Origin: Leucothrix arctica
GTDB taxonomy: Bacteria > Pseudomonadota > Gammaproteobacteria > Thiotrichales > Thiotrichaceae
Direction of reading: 5' to 3'
NCBI RefSeq assembly: GCF_003172895.1
Contig: NZ_QGKL01000039.1
Span: 1 to 64,000, forward strand
Length of the DNA stretch: 64,000 nt
Shown here: positions 48,024 through 56,793 of the stretch, piece after piece
How positions within the stretch are numbered: position 1 is the first letter of the stretch
Layout of the letters: the number at the start of each line of letters is the position of its first letter
The notes under the pieces: model-generated
Told to the model about the DNA's origin: nothing
What the model saw: the letters and a program-made list of their open reading frames with translations, nothing else
Database searches by the model: none
Position numbers and translations under genes: made by a program

Positions 48024-48557
48024 ATGAACTTTTGCAGTGAATGTGGTGATAAAGTCAGTCTAAAAATCCCAGAAGGGGATACTCATTTGCGCCATGTTTG
48101 TGATGGGTGTGAGACGATCCACTACGTAAACCCTAAAATAATTACTGGCAGTCTGCCGATTAGTGGGGACCGTGTTTTGCTTTGTAAGCGAGCAATCGAG
48201 CCGCGCTATGGCTTGTGGACGCTGCCGGCAGGGTTTATGGAAAACGAGGAAACCGTTGCCGAAGGTGCCGCGCGTGAAACTCAGGAAGAAGCGCATGCCG
48301 AGGTGAGTGATTTGCAACTGTACACGGTAACAAGCGTTCCAAGTGTAAGTCAGGTGCATGTCTTTATGAAGGGCGATTTGGTTGATGATAGCTACTCAGC
48401 GGGCGAGGAAAGTTTGGAAGTCGAACTGTTTACGGAAGATGAAATTCCTTGGGATGATATTGCGTTTAGTGCGGTTAAATCGACGCTAAAGCACTATTTT
48501 GAAGACCGTAAAACAGGCGTGTTTCCTGTGCATACCACTGATATTCGACACAGGTAA
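48024..48557 (+). CDS. NUDIX hydrolase with N-terminal zinc ribbon
   Basis: A 177-residue protein. The N-terminal zinc ribbon has FCSECGDK and HVCDGCETIHY (two CxxC pairs), then comes the Nudix box GFMENEETVAEGAARETQEEAHA near residue 72. This architecture occurs in ADP-ribose or NADH-type pyrophosphatases; substrate not assignable. First gene of a three-gene operon (gaps of 6 and 10 bp). Confidence 0.9.
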   Translation: MNFCSECGDKVSLKIPEGDTHLRHVCDGCETIHYVNPKIITGSLPISGDRVLLCKRAIEPRYGLWTLPAGFMENEETVAEGAARETQEEAHAEVSDLQLYTVTSVPSVSQVHVFMKGDLVDDSYSAGEESLEVELFTEDEIPWDDIAFSAVKSTLKHYFEDRKTGVFPVHTTDIRHR

Positions 48558-48563
48558 CTAACC

Positions 48564-49121
48564 ATGTTGCGTCTAATGCTATTAGCGGTAACGGTCGTAG
48601 GTCTTCTTCTTTTGTTGCTCGTCATTTATCTGGGTTATCGGAAAATACGCAAGGGTGTTTCTAGTGCGTGGGATAAAAGTGTTGAAGTCGTTTCCGAGCA
48701 ACAAGAGCGCTGGAAGCATCGTGAAGAGTTAGATAAGCTGCCCGATTTTATGCAGAAAGCATATCAACAATCAGAGCAGATTGAGCAAGATACAGAGTCG
48801 TTAATCTCTGACTGGCAGACGCTATTAAAACCGCTTAATAGCGAAATGCAGCAGATCTTAAATACAACGGCTAATAATCTTGAGCGTGCAGAAAAAAATC
48901 GAAGTTTTTATAATACAAGTTTACCGGCATATGCGGCGTTTGTAGCGAAGTTGAAAACAGACCATATGCATTTAGATAATGCTGAAATACAAAAAGCTAA
49001 AGAAAATCTAGTGGTATTTACAGAAGATTTTCAGCGGTATGAAGGTGGAGTTCAGAAGGCCCGTCGTTTTGACTTTGATGTGCTAATGGATGTGATCAAA
49101 ATACGTTTAAAAAATCGCTAG
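48564..49121 (+). CDS. Membrane-anchored helical protein, function unknown
   Basis: A 185-residue protein with one N-terminal transmembrane helix (MLRLMLLAVTVVGLLLLLLVIYLGY) and a long polar helical, coiled-coil-prone remainder (QQSEQIEQDTESLISDWQTLLKPLNSEMQQILNTTANNLERAEKN). No family recognised. Sits between the Nudix and SRPBCC genes with 6- and 10-bp gaps, so it is surely co-expressed with them. Confidence 0.7.
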   Translation: MLRLMLLAVTVVGLLLLLLVIYLGYRKIRKGVSSAWDKSVEVVSEQQERWKHREELDKLPDFMQKAYQQSEQIEQDTESLISDWQTLLKPLNSEMQQILNTTANNLERAEKNRSFYNTSLPAYAAFVAKLKTDHMHLDNAEIQKAKENLVVFTEDFQRYEGGVQKARRFDFDVLMDVIKIRLKNR

Positions 49122-49131
49122 TGGAGAAAGT

Positions 49132-50127
49132 ATGAGTATCGTTTTACTGATTATTGTTGCGCTAATTTTTGTGGGAGTGTGTTGGTTACTCATGCAGCCT
49201 GCGAGCTATGAAGTGGTTCGTCGCCGCGTAATTAAGGTGAAGCCAGAAGAAGTTTATCCGTTAGTTGCTGACTTTAAACATTGGTCTAGCTGGAGTCCGT
49301 GGGTGATACATGAGCCGAACACTGCGCTTGAATATGGCCCAGTAACCGATGCTAAAGAGGGTTGGTATGCTTGGGAAGGGCGGCATATTGGCGCTGGAAA
49401 AATGGTGCATAAGTCGTTAGTAGAAAATGAGTCTATTGAGCAGAGTTTGGCTTTTTATCGGCCTATGAAATCAAATAGCCATGTGTACTGGCGTTTTAAT
49501 CCAATCGGCGACTATACCGAGGTGACATGGGGAATGCGCGGCAAGATGCCGTTCCTGTTTCGCTGGATGAGCAAAATGATGGATGGCTTTGTTGGTACGG
49601 ATTATGAAATCGGCTTGGGTCTTTTGGCGATGAAAGTGGGTGACATGAGTGAGCCATTTGAACTCGAGTTCCCTGGCGAAGTTGAGGTTGAAGCACAAGA
49701 CTATATTGCTAGTCACTTTGTAGGCTCGTTTGATGACATGAAAGCAGTTATGCATGAAGCGTTTCCAAAAGTTATGCAGGCGGTGGCCTATGGTGGCATG
49801 GCAGTGAATGGTGCGCCATTTACGCTCTATCACGACTTTGATAAGAAAAAACAGCTAGTGGTGTGTGATATTGCAGTGCCAGTCGTTGAGGCAAAGCATG
49901 TTGAAGGGCTTATTAGTGGTACGTTATTAGGTCAAAAATACTCTCGTACAACGCTCAAGGGTAGCTATGATCATCTTGAAAAAACATGGCACAGTGCCTT
50001 TAGTCACGTGCGTATGTATAAGTCTAAATTGCTTGTAGGTAAGCCGATGATTGAACGCTATATGTCTGACCCTACTGAGTCGGAAGGTCTGGATTTGGTC
50101 ACGTATTTAGATTTGCCAATCAAATAA
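49132..50127 (+). CDS. Membrane-anchored SRPBCC domain plus GyrI-like domain protein
   Basis: A 331-residue protein with an N-terminal membrane helix (SIVLLIIVALIFVGVCWLLM). It is followed by an SRPBCC/polyketide-cyclase-like ligand-binding domain (RRRVIKVKPEEVYPLVADFKHWSSWSPWV ... YTEVTWGMRGKMP, residues about 25-170). The C-terminal part from about residue 175 resembles GyrI-like/effector-binding modules (SHFVGSFDDMKAVMHEAFPKVMQAVA ... CDIAVPV). Likely binds a small hydrophobic ligand at the membrane. Last gene of the Nudix operon. Confidence 0.78.
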   Translation: MSIVLLIIVALIFVGVCWLLMQPASYEVVRRRVIKVKPEEVYPLVADFKHWSSWSPWVIHEPNTALEYGPVTDAKEGWYAWEGRHIGAGKMVHKSLVENESIEQSLAFYRPMKSNSHVYWRFNPIGDYTEVTWGMRGKMPFLFRWMSKMMDGFVGTDYEIGLGLLAMKVGDMSEPFELEFPGEVEVEAQDYIASHFVGSFDDMKAVMHEAFPKVMQAVAYGGMAVNGAPFTLYHDFDKKKQLVVCDIAVPVVEAKHVEGLISGTLLGQKYSRTTLKGSYDHLEKTWHSAFSHVRMYKSKLLVGKPMIERYMSDPTESEGLDLVTYLDLPIK

Positions 50128-50221
50128 AAGCTAGAAGCAATGACTAGATTTAGGGCGTAAAATTTATCGCTAAATGTTATCCTTTGCGCCTTCTTAACGG
50201 CATAGTTTCAAAGGATTAGGC

Positions 50222-51271
50222 ATGAATACCCCAACCTCGATCACCATTCGCACACCTGATGATTGGCACCTACACCTACGTGATGGTGAGATGCTAAAAG
50301 CGGTTGCGGGATATACCGAAGCGCACTTTGCTCGCGCGATTATTATGCCAAATCTTGTACCTCCAGTGATTAAAACTGAAGATGCAGTGAGCTACCGAGA
50401 GCGCATTTTAGGTGCGTTACCCGAAGGTACGTCGTTTAACCCGTTAATGACGTTATACCTAACTGAGCAAACTGATCCAGCTGATGTGCGTCAAGGTTTT
50501 GCGAGTGGCGCGATTACTGCTGCGAAGTTGTACCCAGCGGGCGCAACCACAAACTCAGATGCTGGCGTTAAAGACGTTGAAGCGATATTCCCTGTACTTC
50601 AAGCCATGCAAGACATTGGTATGCCATTGCTTGTGCATGGCGAAGTGGTTGATGCGGATATTGATATCTTTGATCGTGAAGCGGTATTTATCGAGCTTAT
50701 TTTGTCTGGCGTTCGTAAAACATTCCCAGAGTTGAAAATTGTCTTAGAGCATATTACGACAGCTGATGGTGTTGCATTTGTTAAGTCTTGCGATAGCAAT
50801 GTGGCTGCGACGATTACACCACACCACTTAACGATTAACCGTAACGCGATGTTGGTTGGTGGCATTCAACCGCACTACTACTGCTTGCCTGTGGCAAAGC
50901 GCGAAACGCATCGTTTGGCGCTGGTTGAAGCGGCTACTTCTGGCGACCCTCGTTTCTTCCTTGGTACTGACTCGGCTCCGCACTTAGATGGCGCGAAAGA
51001 AAGTGCGTGTGGTTGCGCGGGTATTTTTAATGTTTCTGTGACGATGTCGGTATTGGCGCAGTTGTTTGAAACAGAAGGTAAGTTGGAAAACTTGGAACGC
51101 TTTACGTCGCTTAATGGCCCAGCGTTTTATGGCTTGGCTGTGAATGAAACGACAATGACCCTGACTAAGGGTGAGCAGGCGATTGATATTTCAGAGAAGT
51201 TGAATGTTGCGGGTGGACAGATGACTATTTTTGACCCTAAGTTTGAGTTGTTTTGGACGGTTGGTTCTTAA
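50222..51271 (+). CDS. pyrC: Dihydroorotase
   Basis: A 349-residue type II dihydroorotase for pyrimidine synthesis. Binuclear zinc site: [10 protein letters not shown] supplies two His, [16 protein letters not shown] the carbamylated Lys, LLVHGEV and [10 protein letters not shown] the further His, and LGTDSAPHL the Asp. RBS AAAGGATTAGG. A 94-bp leader precedes the ATG. Confidence 0.97.
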   Translation: MNTPTSITIRTPDDWHLHLRDGEMLKAVAGYTEAHFARAIIMPNLVPPVIKTEDAVSYRERILGALPEGTSFNPLMTLYLTEQTDPADVRQGFASGAITAAKLYPAGATTNSDAGVKDVEAIFPVLQAMQDIGMPLLVHGEVVDADIDIFDREAVFIELILSGVRKTFPELKIVLEHITTADGVAFVKSCDSNVAATITPHHLTINRNAMLVGGIQPHYYCLPVAKRETHRLALVEAATSGDPRFFLGTDSAPHLDGAKESACGCAGIFNVSVTMSVLAQLFETEGKLENLERFTSLNGPAFYGLAVNETTMTLTKGEQAIDISEKLNVAGGQMTIFDPKFELFWTVGS

Positions 51272-51358
51272 CAGTTATATGTGGCTGGGTGAGAGTAGGT
51301 GCCATAAAGTGCTATTTATTCTTGCTCGGCTGGTTTAGTTTTATTGGGGTAATTATAA

Positions 51359-51682
51359 ATGAAAAAAATACTATTTCTTTGCAGTCAAAATAAGCTAAGA
51401 AGCCCTACAGCAGAATCAATTTTTTGTAACAAAGAAGATTGGGATGTTAGATCAGCTGGTCTCAATGCTGGAGCCAATGTGTGTATAAGCATAGAAGATG
51501 TTGAGTGGGCAGACTACATTTTTGTTATGGAGCAGACGCATAAAAAGAAACTGCAGAAAAAGTTTCGGGAGCAGATAAAAAATCAAAGCATCATTTGTCT
51601 AAGTATTCCTGATAACTATGACTATATGGAAGAAGAACTTATAAGAATTTTGAAAGCGAAAGTTCCACAATTTGTGACTTAA
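51359..51682 (+). CDS. Short low-molecular-weight protein-tyrosine-phosphatase-like protein
   Basis: A 107-residue protein with the P-loop CSQNKLRSPTAE (CX5R with Cys and Arg kept). The later SIPDNYDYMEEEL could supply the DP[YF]-like acid loop. It is shorter than classical LMW-PTPs (about 150 residues), consistent with the short COG4551-type group. Local AT content is higher than in pyrC, and decayed IS sequence follows, so this patch is probably accessory. Confidence 0.78.
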   Translation: MKKILFLCSQNKLRSPTAESIFCNKEDWDVRSAGLNAGANVCISIEDVEWADYIFVMEQTHKKKLQKKFREQIKNQSIICLSIPDNYDYMEEELIRILKAKVPQFVT

Positions 51683-51780
51683 ATTAGGCAGCAAAAGTCA
51701 CTTTTATATATAAGGAGCTAAGTATGTACCAGTTATATTGAGAGTGTAAATCTACCTGTGTAAGTGCCATTTTGGGTTAG

Positions 51781-52029
51781 TTACAAATAATCAGTTAATC
51801 GCTCTTCAAATTCGATGGCCTCGGCACCCCCCTGAGGGGAATAAAACGATTGAGTGCCGATTTCCAATTGCGAATCGGCATATTCCACTTTTTCGAGGTT
51901 TCTTGAATCGCTTTGCGGATATCTTTAGGGTAGATAAATAGTGTGCTCAAGTTGGTCATATGGTTGCGCCATGAGCGGCTAATGAGTGGGTATTTTTGAT
52001 CCCATTTTTCCGCAAACCTTTCTGGAGTA
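51781..52029 (-). pseudogene. IS256-family transposase remnant
   Basis: Read on the minus strand, the segment encodes FAEKWDQKYPLISRSWRNH, LSTLFIYPKDIRKAIQ, then KKWNMPIRNWKSALNRF and, in another frame, EAIEFEERLTDYL before the stop. This is the C-terminal part of an IS256 (mutator-type) transposase. It has an internal deletion removing the NAVESLN region between RKAIQ and KKW, a frameshift near the C-run at 51827, and no N-terminal half. A decayed fossil, not a gene. Confidence 0.85.
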
Positions 52030-52032
52030 GAT

Positions 52033-52305
52033 ATGAGTTGGTTTTTTGATTTTATCTTTTATTGGCCGTTAGTTATTATTCTGGAAACATACCAGTTTAT
52101 AAGTCTTCTTAGGAGGGCTGGTATTGACATACCATATATAAATTTAGGGATACCGGGTTATCCCGATACTTTATATTTTTCATATAGAAAAAATAACAGT
52201 CCTTACTGCATGTCTCATATTACAAGCATGAGGTATGCAATAAGAGTTTTTGTTCATATTATATATATTGTTTCAGTATGCGTGTTTGTATACAAAATAA
52301 TGTAA
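52033..52305 (+). CDS. Orphan small membrane protein
   Basis: A 90-residue ORF with hydrophobic ends (FFDFIFYWPLVIILETYQFISLL and VFVHIIYIVSVCVFVYKI) and a polar middle. ATG at 52033 follows TGGAG with 5-nt spacing. AT-rich compared with its neighbours, and located directly at the edge of the IS256 fossil. No family recognised; it could be real or chance. Confidence 0.4.
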   Translation: MSWFFDFIFYWPLVIILETYQFISLLRRAGIDIPYINLGIPGYPDTLYFSYRKNNSPYCMSHITSMRYAIRVFVHIIYIVSVCVFVYKIM

Positions 52306-52425
52306 TCCCTCGAAAACTAATAGATATCTTAGCTAGAATGTTTAGAGCATAAACAGATGCTGATGTTAGAGTTTTGAGCTGACCAAATTTAATGGTATTT
52401 GATGAGCTTAAGCACGGAGCTAAAC

Positions 52426-53067
52426 ATGTACAAACTATACTACTACCCCAACAATGCCAGCCTAGCGCCTCACTTCCTACTTCACCATATGAACTTGGAA
52501 TACGAGCTGTTGTTCGTCGACAAAAAAGCCAAATTCCAAAAGTCAGCAGAGTACCTAAAGCTAAACCCCGCAGGTGTTATTCCAACGCTAATTGAAAATG
52601 GTCAGCCTCTCACTGAAAGCCCTGCAATCTGCATTCACCTATGTGAATTTCACCCAGAACAAGGACTTATTCCGTTACTTGGTGATCCTCTACGACCGTT
52701 ATTTTTCCAATGGCTTGCCTACCTAAGCAATACACTTCAAGCTGATCTCATGTTCAGTAACTACGCTCACACGCATACCAATGATGAGCGCACGATCCCC
52801 AATATCGTTGCCGCTCAAAGCGACCGCATTGCAGACGCCTTGTCGATCATCAATGACCAGTTGGAAGGTAAGCAGTATTTATTGGGTGATCAATTAACAG
52901 CCTGTGACTACTTCCTATTTATGCTGGCAGGTTGGTCTTTTCATGGGGCAACGTCACCCTTAACATTTAAGCATCTTGCCGCTTACTTAAAACGCATGAC
53001 TGCAAACTCAACAGTGCAGGCTGTTTGTGAAATTGAAAGCATAGATCTATCGCCGTTTCAGTCTTAA
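52426..53067 (+). CDS. Glutathione S-transferase family protein
   Basis: A 213-residue GST. The N-terminal thioredoxin-like domain has MYKLYYYPNNASLAPHFLLHHMNLEYEL, the cis-Pro motif AGVIPTLIENG and the glutathione-contact LTESPAICIHL. The C-terminal helical domain contains LLGDQLTACDYFLFMLAGW. The ATG at 52426 is chosen because it follows GGAG and starts at the family N-terminus. Active-site Ser/Cys type not resolved. Stands alone. Confidence 0.88.
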   Translation: MYKLYYYPNNASLAPHFLLHHMNLEYELLFVDKKAKFQKSAEYLKLNPAGVIPTLIENGQPLTESPAICIHLCEFHPEQGLIPLLGDPLRPLFFQWLAYLSNTLQADLMFSNYAHTHTNDERTIPNIVAAQSDRIADALSIINDQLEGKQYLLGDQLTACDYFLFMLAGWSFHGATSPLTFKHLAAYLKRMTANSTVQAVCEIESIDLSPFQS

Positions 53068-53264
53068 ACGGCAAGTTTCGTCTCCAAAACACCAATAACA
53101 TTTTCGCATAGCTTATTCGTTAATATGATTGGATATTAGCTTCTCGAATATCTAAGGTGAAGTCAGGCTACGTTTTGTTGTAGCTGATACTGAGGAGCGT
53201 TTAACCATTATCAAATACTCTTCTCAGTCACCTTTCCACTAAAGTTTGATTAAGTGAGACTTCT

Positions 53265-54842
53265 ATGCAAAAGCTATTTTCCCGATTGATATTACCAATA
53301 TCGTTTCTGATATTGAGCTTTGGTCAGGCTCAGGCCAACACGTTGAATATACATAATGGTTCTGACCCTGCGTCACTAGACCCTCATAAGGTATCTGGTA
53401 ACTGGGAAGATAGAATCGTTAGTGATGTTTTTGAAGGCTTAGTAGCTGAAGATAATACAGGTGGCACAATACCTGGTCAGGCTGAAAGCTGGACTGTTTC
53501 TGACGACGGCCTAGTGTATACCTTCAAACTACGTGATGGCATCGTCTGGTCAGATGGTAAGCCTGTTACGGCTGGTGACTTCGTTTTCGGTTTTCAGCGT
53601 CTGATGAATCCAGAAACAGCAGCGGGTTATGCGTATATCCAATACTTAGTAAAAAATGCTAAGGCGATCAATAAAGGCGAGATCAAAGACTTAAATGAGC
53701 TGGGTGTTAAGGCGTTAGACGATAAAACGCTTGAAATTACACTTGAGTCACCAACGCCTTACTTTGTGGGCACGCTTGCTCACTTCACGACTTTCCCAAT
53801 TCCAAAGCATGTCGTTGACGCTAAAGGTAGTGAGTGGATCAAGATAGACAACATCGTTACTAATGGCCCTTATACGCCTACTGAGTGGGTGCCAGGCTCT
53901 CATGTTTTAACAAGTAAAAATGATAAGTATTATGGTGCTGATAAGGTAAGCATCGATAATGTGAAGTTCTTCGCACTTGATGACACAACGGCAGCGCTTA
54001 AGCGTTACCGCGCCGGTGAATTTGATATCATGACTGACTTCCCAACGGATCAGTACGAGTGGATGCAGAAGAACTTACCGGGTCAAGCTCAGGTTGTTCC
54101 TTCGGCGAGTTTGTACTACTACTCAGTGAACACTCAGAAAGCACCGTTTGATAATGCTGATGTGCGTAAAGCACTTTCAATGGGTATCAATCGTGAGGTG
54201 ATTGGACCTCAGGTATTAGGTACTGGTGAGATCGCTGCTTACTCTTGGGTTCCACCGGGACTGGCTAACTACACCTCTGCTCAAATCACTTGGAAAGACT
54301 TGCCATACGGCGAGAAAGTAGCAGAAGCAAAGAAGCTATTAGCAAAAGCAGGCTTTACCAAAGACAAGCCACTAAAGCTGCAGCTACGTTATAACACCAA
54401 TGATAATCATAAGCGTATTGCGGTTGCAATTGCGTCTATGTGGAAGCCAATAGGTGTGCAGGTTGAGCTTTATAATACTGAAACAAAAGTACATTACGCT
54501 GAAATCGGCCAAGGTATTTTAGATGTAGCTCGTGCGGGTTGGGGTGCAGATTACAACGATGCAGATGTATTCCTTAAATTGCTAAGATCAGGAACGCCGT
54601 ACAACTATGGTCGTTACAGTAACAAAGAGTATGACGCCTTAGTGAATAAAGCGAATGTAACTTCTGATGTTGCTGAGCGTGCCAAGTTACTTCAGCAAGC
54701 TGAGCAGATTGCATTGGATGAGTCAGCATCATTTCCGATCTACTATACTGCGACTAAAAATGTTGTTTCGCCAAAGATTAAAGGCTTTGAAAACAACCCG
54801 TTCGATATCCATCCTTCACGTTGGCTGACTAAGGAAGATTAA
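53265..54842 (+). CDS. oppA: Oligopeptide ABC transporter substrate-binding protein (OppA type)
   Basis: A 525-residue periplasmic binding protein of the SBP_bac_5 family, with signal peptide MQKLFSRLILPISFLILSFGQAQA. Motifs: NGSDPASLDPHKVSG, DVFEGLVAEDNTGG, FKLRDGIVWSDGKPVTAGDFVFGFQRLMNP, PFDNADVRKALSMGINRE and ARAGWGADYNDADVFLKLL. The first gene of an oppABC-(DF) operon, with its own promoter in the 197-bp gap. 113 bp with possible stems separate it from the permeases, which often sets excess binding protein. Confidence 0.93.
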   Translation: MQKLFSRLILPISFLILSFGQAQANTLNIHNGSDPASLDPHKVSGNWEDRIVSDVFEGLVAEDNTGGTIPGQAESWTVSDDGLVYTFKLRDGIVWSDGKPVTAGDFVFGFQRLMNPETAAGYAYIQYLVKNAKAINKGEIKDLNELGVKALDDKTLEITLESPTPYFVGTLAHFTTFPIPKHVVDAKGSEWIKIDNIVTNGPYTPTEWVPGSHVLTSKNDKYYGADKVSIDNVKFFALDDTTAALKRYRAGEFDIMTDFPTDQYEWMQKNLPGQAQVVPSASLYYYSVNTQKAPFDNADVRKALSMGINREVIGPQVLGTGEIAAYSWVPPGLANYTSAQITWKDLPYGEKVAEAKKLLAKAGFTKDKPLKLQLRYNTNDNHKRIAVAIASMWKPIGVQVELYNTETKVHYAEIGQGILDVARAGWGADYNDADVFLKLLRSGTPYNYGRYSNKEYDALVNKANVTSDVAERAKLLQQAEQIALDESASFPIYYTATKNVVSPKIKGFENNPFDIHPSRWLTKED

Positions 54843-54955
54843 TTAGCAGCTACGTTTTTTGAGTCGGAATACCTTCGGCTCATTTGGACGTGCCATCAAA
54901 CGTTAACAACGCTGGTGGCATGTTTCATTTTCAAAAATAAGGAGGGTAGATTGAC

Positions 54956-55879
54956 GTGATTAAATATGCATTTAACCGTCTACTAACCACGATTCCAGTA
55001 CTTTGGATTGCGATTACCGTATGTTTTTTCATATTACGAATGGCGCCTGGTGGCCCGTTTGATGGTGACCGCCCACTACCCGAAGCGATTAAAGCGAATC
55101 TGGCAGCACACTATAATTTAGATAAACCCCTGATTGAACAGTACTTCATATATGTAGGTAATGTGCTTCAAGGAAACTTGGGGCCGTCGTTTACAACGCC
55201 GGACTTTACCGTGAGTGAGCAGCTTGCTGTTGGCCTGCCATACACGTTGATTCTGGGTGGCGCTGCATTTTTTGTATCACTGGTTATCGGTGTTGCAATA
55301 GGTGTCTACGGTGCATTAAAACGAAATAGTTACCCTGACCATATATTGGCTGCGATTGTTCTAATGGGTTTGGTGGTCCCCGGTTTTCTGGTTGCACCGA
55401 TTCTACAACTGATCTTTGGTCTGAAATTGAACTGGCTTCCCGTTGGGGGCTGGGGGGATGGCTCGATAAGCTATTTGGTTCTGCCCGTGACGGTTTTATG
55501 CCTGCCTCATATCGCACGTATCTCACGACTCACGCGTGGTTCGATGATAGAGGCACTTAACAGTAATGCCATCCGTACTGCTTATTCCAAAGGATTGAGT
55601 GACACGGCGATTGTTTGGCGTCATGCACTCAGGCCTGCGATGATGCCGGTGTTGTCTTATCTTGGCCCAGCCGCTGGATTTTTGCTGACAGGTTCATTAG
55701 TCGTGGAATCCATCTTTGGTATTCCGGGTATTGGTCGTTACTTCATTAATGCGGCGTTGAACCGTGACTACGGCATGGTGCTCGGCACCGTTGTGTTCTA
55801 CATGGTGCTTATTATGGTGCTTAATTTGCTGGTGGATATTTTCTACGCCTGGCTTGATCCGAGGGTAAGAACACGATGA
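54956..55879 (+). CDS. oppB: Oligopeptide ABC transporter permease OppB
   Basis: A 307-residue inner-membrane permease with the OppB/DppB pattern. The N-terminal IKYAFNRLLTTIPVLWIAITVCFFILRMAPGGPFD is followed by about six membrane segments. The EAA-loop-like RLTRGSMIEALNSNAIRTAYSKGLSDTAIVWRHALRPAMMPVLSYLG contacts the ATPase. GTG start behind GGAGGG. Overlaps oppC by four bases. Confidence 0.95.
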   Translation: MIKYAFNRLLTTIPVLWIAITVCFFILRMAPGGPFDGDRPLPEAIKANLAAHYNLDKPLIEQYFIYVGNVLQGNLGPSFTTPDFTVSEQLAVGLPYTLILGGAAFFVSLVIGVAIGVYGALKRNSYPDHILAAIVLMGLVVPGFLVAPILQLIFGLKLNWLPVGGWGDGSISYLVLPVTVLCLPHIARISRLTRGSMIEALNSNAIRTAYSKGLSDTAIVWRHALRPAMMPVLSYLGPAAGFLLTGSLVVESIFGIPGIGRYFINAALNRDYGMVLGTVVFYMVLIMVLNLLVDIFYAWLDPRVRTR

Positions 55880-56793
55880 GTATTCGGTCACTTAAAGAAA
55901 ATATTGTAGAAGATACGTTTACAGCAGATAAAGAAACGGGCGGCCGTAGTTTGATGCAAAGCGCGGCCTTGCGTTTTTATCGTAACAAGGCAGCAATGCT
56001 CTCCTTGATCATTCTGTGCCTACTGATTTTATCCGCCATCTTCGGGCCTTACCTTATTCCGTTTGGTTATGAAGATCCTGATTGGGCAGCTTTTCGTTCA
56101 CCGCCGTCATGGGACTCAGGACATTACTTTGGAACGGATCAGAATGGTCGAGACTTGCTGGCACGAACCCTTTACGGCACACGTATATCGCTGTTGGTAG
56201 CACTAGTTGCGACTGTCGTATCAGTGGTTATCGGTGTGAGTTACGGTGCTGTTGCTGGTTATATCGGTGGCAGTATCGATCAGGCAATGATGCGTTTTGT
56301 CGACATTATGTATGCTTTGCCCTACATCTTGTTCGTGATTTTGCTGATGGTTATTTTTGGTCGAAATGTATTTTTGTTGTTTGCAGCCATAGGCGCTTTG
56401 GAATGGCTAACGATGGCGCGAATCGTACGTGGTCAGACGTTGTCAATAAAAGAGCGTGAGTTCATTGAAGCAGCACGTGCTACTGGACTCAGTACCTCAG
56501 CGATTATCTTCAAACACATTGTGCCAAATCTGACTGGGCCTGTAGTGATTTATGCGGCATTAACCATTCCAGAAATCATCGCGACAGAAAGCTTTCTTTC
56601 TTACCTGGGTTTTGGTGTTCAAGAGCCACTAACGTCACTAGGTACATTGATTGCTGATGGCGCAGGTGTGATGGAAGTATTGCCTTGGTTATTATTTTTC
56701 CCAGCCGGTGTGTTGGTGACTTTACTGATCAGTTTGTTATTTGTGGGTGATGGCCTTCGAGATGCCTTTGATGCTAAGGAGCTAAAGCGATGA
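55876..56793 (+). CDS. oppC: Oligopeptide ABC transporter permease OppC
   Basis: A 305-residue OppC/DppC-type permease: LRFYRNKAAMLSLIILCLLILSAIFGPYLIPF with GTDQNGRDLLARTLYGTRISLLVAL, and the coupling loop VRGQTLSIKEREFIEAARATGLSTSAIIFKHIVPNLTGPVVIYAAL. Overlaps both neighbours by ATGA, so it is translationally coupled to oppB and the ATPase. Confidence 0.95.
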   Translation: MSIRSLKENIVEDTFTADKETGGRSLMQSAALRFYRNKAAMLSLIILCLLILSAIFGPYLIPFGYEDPDWAAFRSPPSWDSGHYFGTDQNGRDLLARTLYGTRISLLVALVATVVSVVIGVSYGAVAGYIGGSIDQAMMRFVDIMYALPYILFVILLMVIFGRNVFLLFAAIGALEWLTMARIVRGQTLSIKEREFIEAARATGLSTSAIIFKHIVPNLTGPVVIYAALTIPEIIATESFLSYLGFGVQEPLTSLGTLIADGAGVMEVLPWLLFFPAGVLVTLLISLLFVGDGLRDAFDAKELKR

